Of a DNA stretch of 9,474 nucleotides, positions 1 to 4,811 are shown piece after piece. Location of the stretch: contig JAOZUU010000022.1 of assembly GCA_029938515.1 (NCBI GenBank), positions 1 to 9,474 of the forward strand. Direction: 5' to 3'. The DNA comes from Desulfobacterales bacterium (GTDB taxonomy: Bacteria > Desulfobacterota > Desulfobacteria > Desulfobacterales > QNYZ01). The translations under genes and the position numbers were made by a program. Position 1 is the first letter of the stretch. Each line of letters opens with the position of its first letter. The notes below the pieces were generated by a model. The model worked only from the letters and a program-made list of their open reading frames with translations. It made no database searches and had not been told where the DNA came from.

Positions 1-22
1 AGGAAATGCTTGTCGGGTCCCT

Positions 23-436
23 TCACTTGACCCCTTGACCCCTTGGACCCTTGAACCCCAAAGCTTCGGCTTTAGCCGAAGGTTGTTGGCTTTTTATTAG
101 TTGAGCTAATCGGTCAAAATCCACCGGTTTTTCTTCCACATCCCAGGCGCCCATCGCCAGGGCTTCACTTTCCTTTTCAATTGTGGCGTAAGCGGTTAGA
201 AGAATAATCCGCATGTCGGGTTGCTTCTCCAGGATCATTTTAATGGCTTGCAAACCATCAATTTCCGGCAACATAAAATCGATGATCATGACATCGAACG
301 TTTCCTTTTCAATCAGAATAAATGCCTCGCTGGCAGTTTTGGCGGGCACAACCATCATGCCGCGCATTCGCATCCGCTCCACCATAATTTCAAGCAGATC
401 TTCATCGTCGTCCACGATTAATATTTTTTTCGACAT
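23..436 (-). CDS. Stand-alone response regulator receiver (REC) protein
   Basis: A 137-residue CheY-like receiver with no output domain. The N-terminal acidic pocket is seen as VDDD (D10, D11), the phosphoacceptor is D53 in IIDFMLPEIDG, and the conserved switch residues are T81 (LLTAYA) and K103 (EEKPVD). The receiver fold is used up by about residue 117, leaving only a short tail, so it must act by protein contact or by passing phosphate on in a relay. The ATG at 436 is preceded by AAGGA about five bases upstream, a good ribosome binding site. The gene is the last of five minus-strand genes; the histidine phosphotransferase-like gene lies 133 bases upstream and the membrane kinase beyond it. 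Odd point: the last eleven residues (GFKGPRGQGVK) are encoded by an 8-base tandem repeat that also supplies the stop codon. The family is certain; the partners are inferred from gene order. Confidence 0.95.
   Translation of the reverse strand: MSKKILIVDDDEDLLEIMVERMRMRGMMVVPAKTASEAFILIEKETFDVMIIDFMLPEIDGLQAIKMILEKQPDMRIILLTAYATIEKESEALAMGAWDVEEKPVDFDRLAQLIKSQQPSAKAEALGFKGPRGQGVK
27..59. repeat. 8-base tandem repeat (TTGACCCC), about four units
   Basis: Two perfect TTGACCCC units (27-34 and 35-42) are followed by TTGGACCC (43-50) and TTGAACCCC (51-59). On the minus strand the array reads as codons and forms the last eleven residues and the approach to the stop of the receiver gene. It may continue in degenerate form to the left of the window, where only about 20 bases are visible. 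It could be a slippage-prone array or an end of a dispersed repeat element. Confidence 0.75.
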
Positions 437-487
437 ATTGTTCCTTATTGTCCCACTCGGGGAATGGGATAAAAACCCTCGCCTTTA

Positions 488-544
488 CCTGCCTGCGCCG
501 AAGCTCCTGCTTGCGCGCGGCGCGCAGGCAAGTCGGCAGGCAGG
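488..544. repeat. GC-rich palindrome between the phosphotransferase-like and receiver genes
   Basis: The outer arms are CCTGCCTGC (488-496) and GCAGGCAGG (536-544), an exact 9-base inverted match. The pairing extends inward through CGA/TCG if a two-base bulge is allowed. Between them lies a second GC-rich self-complementary core, GCGCGCGGCGCGC (513-525), flanked by CTTGC (510-514) and GCAAG (528-532). It is unlike the AT-looped palindromes elsewhere in the window and resembles a REP-type element. It sits in the 133-base gap after the gene at 570-1235 and before the receiver gene. It has no following T-run in either direction, so a simple intrinsic terminator is unlikely, although the RNA hairpin could attenuate or protect transcripts. 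Confidence 0.7.
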
Positions 545-569
545 GCCGAAAATTCTTGGCTTTCCCGTG

Positions 570-1235
570 TCACCCGGTAATTTCCAACGGTAATTCAACT
601 GCCAGCGTTCCTTGATTCCGGTCCGTGACGAGGTCGGCGTTTAACATCCCCAATAATTCTTTTTGAGGCAACTCGGACCCGGTGTCCACTGGTTTATTTC
701 TAATCGCTTCCATGGGACCAAAAACGATCGTTGCGCCCCTTGTCGTCGATTTTATTGCTATTTCAACGGTATTGGATGCCCCGGCAATACGAATCGCCCT
801 GTCAATGCACACCCAGATTAATTGCTGAAGGACAAATGGATCGGTTTTTACCGTCACCGGCCCGGATGGTTGCGTGATCGATAAAGAAACCGTTTTCAGC
901 ATCGCTTTTCGGGCAGCCAGGGCACAAACGGTTTCAACCAGCCCGGCAAGGTTAACGGTGTCCAGGGGTCGGTCAACACTGTGACCCACCCGATTCAACC
1001 GTTTAATCATCTCGTCGGCCCGACGCACCTGGCGCTGGATCTTGCCGGCGATCATTCCCAGCCTTTCCGGAGAAATGGGATTTCCACCGGCGGCCATGAG
1101 AGAAAAATCTTCCAGCAACCCGGCGTTTTCATTTATAATCGCCAGAACATTTTTCAGGTCATGGGAAAGCAGTGCGGTAATTTCACCAAAAAACCGAACA
1201 CCTGTTTTACTATGATTATTCCTGGATTCGGTCAT
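570..1235 (-). CDS. Histidine-kinase-like protein with degenerate ATPase domain; possible histidine phosphotransferase
   Basis: A 221-residue soluble protein. Residues about 16-85 resemble a histidine-kinase dimerisation helix pair, with the H-box-like ALLSHDLKNVLAII placing the candidate phosphoacceptor at H25. The rest has the length and start of a HATPase domain, but its motifs are missing. The N-box region reads LQQLIWVCIDRAIRIA (137-151) with D where the Mg-binding Asn should be. There is no DxGxG, no GxGxGL lid motif, and the C-terminus ends as a plain strand (LAVELPLEI). Spo0B and ChpT are known phosphotransferases with just this plan: a dimerising helical hairpin plus a dead ATPase-like domain. 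That role is inferred here. The ATG at 1235 has AAGGG eight bases upstream. It lies between a full kinase and a stand-alone receiver, which fits a relay. The alternatives are a decayed kinase or a kinase-regulating subunit. No membrane segment or sensor domain is present. Confidence 0.8.
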   Translation of the reverse strand: MTESRNNHSKTGVRFFGEITALLSHDLKNVLAIINENAGLLEDFSLMAAGGNPISPERLGMIAGKIQRQVRRADEMIKRLNRVGHSVDRPLDTVNLAGLVETVCALAARKAMLKTVSLSITQPSGPVTVKTDPFVLQQLIWVCIDRAIRIAGASNTVEIAIKSTTRGATIVFGPMEAIRNKPVDTGSELPQKELLGMLNADLVTDRNQGTLAVELPLEITG

Positions 1236-1304
1236 CTATCCATCCCTTCAGTACATGTGTTCTCAATTAAAGCGACGTATGCATATGGTTATTTGAACGA
1301 AATG

Positions 1305-1387
1305 AACCGCAAAGACGCAAAGATCGCAAAGGAGTTTATTTTTTATCGAATTATATTAATCTTTGCGATCTTGGCGCCTTCGCGGTT
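1305..1387. repeat. Long inverted repeat with AT-rich loop, copy 1
   Basis: Left arm 1305-1331 and right arm 1361-1387 are inverted matches at 24 of 27 positions, with a 29-base AT-rich loop between. Each arm is itself built of degenerate 8-9 base units of the form CGCAAAGA. It fills part of the 206-base gap between the histidine kinase and the phosphotransferase-like gene; I see no gene in the rest of that gap. It belongs to the same family as 3291-3363 and 4738-4811 but to a CGCAAAG-type subfamily rather than the CACAAAG type. Confidence 0.85.
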
Positions 1388-1441
1388 AAATTCGGTTGGT
1401 CAACTGGATACATACATCACCGTATTTACGAATTAGAGTAC

Positions 1442-3244
1442 TTAGTGATCGTTTTGGTGATCCTCCGGGTGGTATACGCAATCATCTTTTTGATCTTTGA
1501 TTTCCGTTTTAACCGGCAGATCGACAATAAAACGGGCACCTTTGTTTTTTTCACTTTCAACGCGGATGTGACCGCCGATTTGGGTCGCCAGTCCATAGGT
1601 CACGGACAACCCTAAACCGGTGCCGCCCGCGCTGCTGTCGGAAGAGAAAAACGGTTCAAAAACCCGTTTGAGATCTTCCGGGGCAATCCCCCGGCCGGTA
1701 TCTGCAAAGGTGATTGAAATTCGGTCATCCCGGTGATCATCCCGATAATCATCCCAGGCTTGGTTTTCGGCCGTGATATCCAGTCGCCCGCCATCTTCCA
1801 TGGCCGCAAATGCGTTGCTGATAATGTTTAAAAAAATTTGCTGGAGGCTGTTCTTATCGCTTTCGATAACGGGAAAGTTCTCCGGCACATGAATATGCAC
1901 GGTGATACATAAAGATTCGGCCTCTTTTTCCATAAATGCCATCAGGTCATAGAGGATTCTTTCAAGGTCGAGGCGTTCAAGCCGGATACCCTGGTAACGG
2001 CCGAAATTTATCAATCGATGGGTAATGTCACCACACCGTTTAACCGAATCGATCACATCATCGCTCAAACCCAGCATTTTTTCATTAAACGGGTTGGTTT
2101 CGTTCTGGAGAAGCAAATCCTTAATTAATCCAATTTTTTCATTAACAATCGCAATCGGGTTGTTGATTTCATGTCCCACTCCGGCGGAGAGCCGCCCCAG
2201 GGAGGCCATTTTGTTGGCATACTCCACTTTGTGTAATTCCATGATTCGTTTTTGGTCCGCCGCGTGAATCCGGTTAACCAGATAAGTGGCCATCCCTAAA
2301 ACCATCATCAGGATGGCGGCCACACTGATGCCGAGAAACACGAATATTTTTACCCGCGACTGACGCCATCCCTCCATTAACTCCTTTTCATCGCGGACGA
2401 TCATCATCATCAAAGACGTATTGGGAATACCGGCGTATCCGACGATCAGGGGCATGCCTTTCCCGTCTTTGGTTTCGATTACCTGGGGCTGGGTTGAAAA
2501 ACCGGGAACATCCAGCGAAATTTCCTCGTGGGGTTGCCCATAAAACCGGGACGGCGTTTGAAGGATACCGATCTGGTTGACAATAAAAGCGTCCCCTTTT
2601 TGCCCGATGTCGAGTTCCGCGAGCAAATTCTCAAACGGCTTGATATCCAGCGTGGCGCGTAGCACAAAAAAGCCTTCCCGGGCTTCATTTTTGCGAACCG
2701 CCATGACCAGGTGCTGGTTGGGTCGACGGTGCTGAAGAAGATCCCCGATATAAAACCCCCGCTTGACCACTTCCTTAAAACAGTCCTCTTCGCAAAAGTC
2801 ACGCTCCTCCAGCTCGTACGGGCCGGCATAAGACAGCAGGCGGCCCCCGGATGCCACCACGCCCAGGTCCGCAAAACCGCCGACGCCGGACTTCAGGTTT
2901 TTCAATACCGCATCGAGCCGCCCGGTTTCGAGCAGTTCTTTTTTGGTATTATCTTTCAAGACGAACTCCATCATGGACCGCCGCTCGGACAGGAAAAACG
3001 AGACGGACCGCCACGTATTGGAAACCATCCGGTGGGTGTGAAGAATCGCCGCCCTCTTCATGTCCTGTTTTGTCATGCGGTAATCGAAAATGCTCAGGAT
3101 AATCAGCGGGGCCAGGGCGACAATGGCCGTCAGGATAACCGTTCGCCACCATTTGCGCCGAAAGCTGAATAATTCCTGGTGGGTCCCGGCGGCCACATCC
3201 TCATAATTCCAGAATGCCGGCCTGAGCTTATCGATAATTGACAT
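1442..3244 (-). CDS. Membrane sensor histidine kinase with extracytoplasmic Cache-like sensor
   Basis: A 600-residue transmembrane kinase. A short cytoplasmic start is followed by TM1 (about 35-53), an extracytoplasmic region of about 245 residues that looks like a double Cache ligand sensor (FADLGVVASGGRLLSYAGPY and GDAFIVNQIGILQTPSR are typical), then TM2 (about 299-323). There is no clear HAMP domain. The kinase core is complete: H358 in SAGVGHEINNPIAIV, N-box N473/N477 (LNIISNAFAAM), G1 DTGRGI (515-520), F-box FEPFF (529-533) and G2 GGTGLGL (540-546). No receiver is fused, so it should phosphorylate separate receivers such as those at 23-436 and 3401-4621. I chose ATG 3244 over the longer frame opening with TTG at 3313, because those extra 23 residues come partly from an intergenic palindrome while 3244 has GAGG just upstream and leads into a normal N-terminus. 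Cys151/Cys155 (DFCEEDCF) in the sensor could form a disulfide or bind a metal. The C-terminus is Asp/His-rich. Confidence 0.93.
   Translation of the reverse strand: MSIIDKLRPAFWNYEDVAAGTHQELFSFRRKWWRTVILTAIVALAPLIILSIFDYRMTKQDMKRAAILHTHRMVSNTWRSVSFFLSERRSMMEFVLKDNTKKELLETGRLDAVLKNLKSGVGGFADLGVVASGGRLLSYAGPYELEERDFCEEDCFKEVVKRGFYIGDLLQHRRPNQHLVMAVRKNEAREGFFVLRATLDIKPFENLLAELDIGQKGDAFIVNQIGILQTPSRFYGQPHEEISLDVPGFSTQPQVIETKDGKGMPLIVGYAGIPNTSLMMMIVRDEKELMEGWRQSRVKIFVFLGISVAAILMMVLGMATYLVNRIHAADQKRIMELHKVEYANKMASLGRLSAGVGHEINNPIAIVNEKIGLIKDLLLQNETNPFNEKMLGLSDDVIDSVKRCGDITHRLINFGRYQGIRLERLDLERILYDLMAFMEKEAESLCITVHIHVPENFPVIESDKNSLQQIFLNIISNAFAAMEDGGRLDITAENQAWDDYRDDHRDDRISITFADTGRGIAPEDLKRVFEPFFSSDSSAGGTGLGLSVTYGLATQIGGHIRVESEKNKGARFIVDLPVKTEIKDQKDDCVYHPEDHQNDH
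1722..1754 (-). repeat. In-frame 12-base tandem repeat inside the kinase ATPase domain
   Basis: Two 12-base units (1731-1742 and 1743-1754) differ at two positions, with a further partial 9-base unit at 1722-1730. On the coding strand they give DDYR, DDHR and DDR (residues 498-508) in the loop between the N-box and G1 motif. The repeat keeps the frame and lies outside the catalytic motifs, so it is probably a tolerated local duplication. Confidence 0.6.
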
Positions 3245-3246
3245 GA

Positions 3247-3252
3247 CGCCTC
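3247..3252 (-). promoter_or_regulatory. Ribosome binding site supporting the kinase start at 3244
   Basis: On the minus strand GAGGCG ends two bases before ATG 3244, with the GAGG core four bases away. The spacing is shorter than ideal, but it is the only purine-rich match near a plausible start. The upstream alternative start at 3313 lies inside the left arm of a palindrome. Confidence 0.5.
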
Positions 3253-3290
3253 GTTTTTTATTACCCAACCCGGATGAACCGGAAAGATTA

Positions 3291-3363
3291 GCCACAAAGG
3301 CACTAAGACACAAACAATAAATATTTATTATAATAAAATTTTGTGTCTTAGTGTCTTTGTGGC
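3291..3363. repeat. Long inverted repeat with AT-rich loop, copy 2 (near perfect)
   Basis: Left arm 3291-3314 and right arm 3340-3363 match as inverted repeats at 23 of 24 positions, and the one mismatch would be a G-U pair in RNA. The 25-base loop is almost all A and T and contains the perfect palindrome AATAAATATTTATT (3316-3329). It sits in the 156-base gap between the kinase-like/receiver gene and the histidine kinase. It lacks the GC-rich stem and T-run of an ordinary terminator. Its near-perfect arms suggest recent mobility, gene conversion or selection on the hairpin. Confidence 0.9.
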
Positions 3364-3400
3364 GAAAAGGTTTTATTCGACTATGTATTAAATTGCACGA

Positions 3401-4621
3401 TTAAGATTCCTTTTTCGCTCGAATTTTAGCGTTGGCTTTTTGGATCACTTCGTTTAACGTTTCGATCTCCACCGGTTTTTGCAAATAGGCAAAAGCGCCC
3501 AGGTTTAAACAAACATCTTTGTCTGCATCCGATCCATGCCCGGTTAAAACAATGACCTCTATTTCGGGCCGGGTTTTTTTGACCTTTTTTAATATTTCCA
3601 ACCCGCTGATATCCGGCATTTTCAAATCAATAATCATCACCTCCGGATCGTCGTTCTCGATCACGGAAAGCGCCGACTGACCATCGTGGGCCACGGCGGC
3701 GCCCACATCCCGGATCATCAATCGTTCCGACAGGGTTTCGGCAAATTCACGCTCATCATCGACCAGCAGCACCTTTGATGGCGATTTAAAATCGTGCTTC
3801 CGGTAGATCTGGGACTTATGAAAATCCTTTCCCACCTCGGTGATAACGGACGTGACCCCGGCCACTTTCTCGGCAATTCCTTTCAATTCCTCTTCCAGTC
3901 GTTTGAGCATAAATACATGATGGTTGATGACCAGGATAACGGCCCCTTTGGCAACCGAGACGGCCACATGATGGCCTTCCGCAAACAAGGCTGTTTCAAC
4001 CTGGGCGGCCAACCTGAAATCATCGATCGCCTGTCTGGATTCCGGGGTAGGCTGAATAACGGATTTGGTGGCGTTTTGAATAATGGCCGTTGCCGCTTCG
4101 GATGGTGTCTTCTTATCCATGGGAATCACCATGTCGAACAGGGACTGGTCCCAGGGATCTTCCACATCAAACAATGCACGGACCCAGGCACCGCTATCCA
4201 CATCACCGCGCAGGACCATTTTAGCGGCCTCTTTTTCCGAAATTCCCTGGTCGATAACGGCGGATTGCGTTCGATATTGCATGTCGGCGATCAGGCAAAC
4301 TCTTAAAACGTGTGAAACCGCCCTCGGAATCAACAGCCCGGTATGTCCTCGCACCAGCACGGATTCATCGGCCAGCATATCGGCCAGCGCCAGCTTCAGG
4401 CAAGCGATGGATGTTTCCTTTTCCATCGTGAACTTGTTGAACACCGACGTTTTGGCTGAAAACGCTTTGCAAATTTTGTTTTCAACCAGGCCTGATAGCT
4501 TCGCGGCGGCGGCGATGACTTCCTCGTCACCCACAATCCTGAACTCAGTGGTCGCCACAAGCTCCTCGAGAACCCTGTCTTCCTGGCAAAATATACCACT
4601 AAACAATACGATAGTCGTCAT
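3401..4621 (-). CDS. Cytidylate-kinase-like, BON-like and receiver domain fusion protein
   Basis: A 406-residue cytoplasmic protein in three parts. Residues 1-190 follow the pattern of the cytidylate-kinase-like family (Cytidylate_kin2): VLVRGHTGLLIP (88-99), then HVLRVCLIADMQYR (104-117), a GISEKEAA helix, RGDVDSGAW and FDMVIPMD (162-169). The nucleotide-binding P-loop expected at the start is absent (VLFSGIFCQED instead of a GxxGxGK-type loop), so catalysis is doubtful and a sensing or dimerising role is more likely. Residues about 200-265 resemble a BON domain (VSVAKGAVILVINHHVF, then VAGVTSVITEVG). Residues 283-400 are a receiver with D288/D289, phosphoacceptor D332 (IIDLKMPDISG), T360 and K382. 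The ATG at 4621 has GGAG nine bases upstream. It is followed by the histidine kinase and preceded by SulP. The receiver probably controls the kinase-like domain or its partner; this is inferred. Confidence 0.85.
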   Translation of the reverse strand: MTTIVLFSGIFCQEDRVLEELVATTEFRIVGDEEVIAAAAKLSGLVENKICKAFSAKTSVFNKFTMEKETSIACLKLALADMLADESVLVRGHTGLLIPRAVSHVLRVCLIADMQYRTQSAVIDQGISEKEAAKMVLRGDVDSGAWVRALFDVEDPWDQSLFDMVIPMDKKTPSEAATAIIQNATKSVIQPTPESRQAIDDFRLAAQVETALFAEGHHVAVSVAKGAVILVINHHVFMLKRLEEELKGIAEKVAGVTSVITEVGKDFHKSQIYRKHDFKSPSKVLLVDDEREFAETLSERLMIRDVGAAVAHDGQSALSVIENDDPEVMIIDLKMPDISGLEILKKVKKTRPEIEVIVLTGHGSDADKDVCLNLGAFAYLQKPVEIETLNEVIQKANAKIRAKKES

Positions 4622-4699
4622 ATCTTATATCTCCATAAAAACAAATCGAGGCGAGATTTAGGGCTTTTTCCGCTTTTAGCACCTATTTATTCAAATCCC

Positions 4700-4728
4700 A
4701 TTGTGTTTGTGAAGGATTTATCTGACAA
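4700..4728 (-). promoter_or_regulatory. Candidate sigma70 promoter for the kinase-like/receiver gene
   Basis: On the minus strand TTGTCA (4723-4728; five of six consensus bases) and CACAAT (4700-4705; four of six) are separated by exactly 17 bases. Transcription would start near 4693, about 70 bases before the ATG at 4621. It lies just downstream of the SulP stop and its palindrome, suggesting that the signalling genes can be transcribed apart from SulP. Confidence 0.4.
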
Positions 4729-4737
4729 AATATTTTC

Positions 4738-4811
4738 GCCACCAAGTCACAAAGACACGAAATTTAATTATTAATAAACAATTATTGTTTGTGTCTTGGT
4801 GCCTTTGTGGC
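4738..4811. repeat. Long inverted repeat with AT-rich loop, copy 3, overlapping the SulP 3' end
   Basis: Left arm 4738-4761 and right arm 4788-4811 are inverted matches at 20 of 24 positions around a 26-base AT-rich loop. It uses the same CACAAAG-type units as 3291-3363. The right arm encodes residues 727-734 of the SulP protein in full, and the SulP stop codon TAA (4782-4784) is in the loop. It does not look like an intrinsic terminator because the stem is not GC-rich and there is no T-run. Confidence 0.85.

Noticed and set aside
981..1436. Plus-strand open frame of about 150 codons
   Set aside because: It is mostly antisense to the phosphotransferase-like gene and then runs through a palindrome; no family resemblance and no ribosome site.
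3291..3363. TATAAT in the palindrome loop as a promoter for the histidine kinase
   Set aside because: The hexamer is present on the minus strand, but no acceptable -35 lies 16-18 bases upstream; AT-rich loops give such matches by chance.
1305..4811. CRISPR array or riboswitches at the repeated palindromes
   Set aside because: The copies are over 1 kb apart with genes between, are inverted repeats with AT-rich loops, and show no regular spacers or known aptamer layout.
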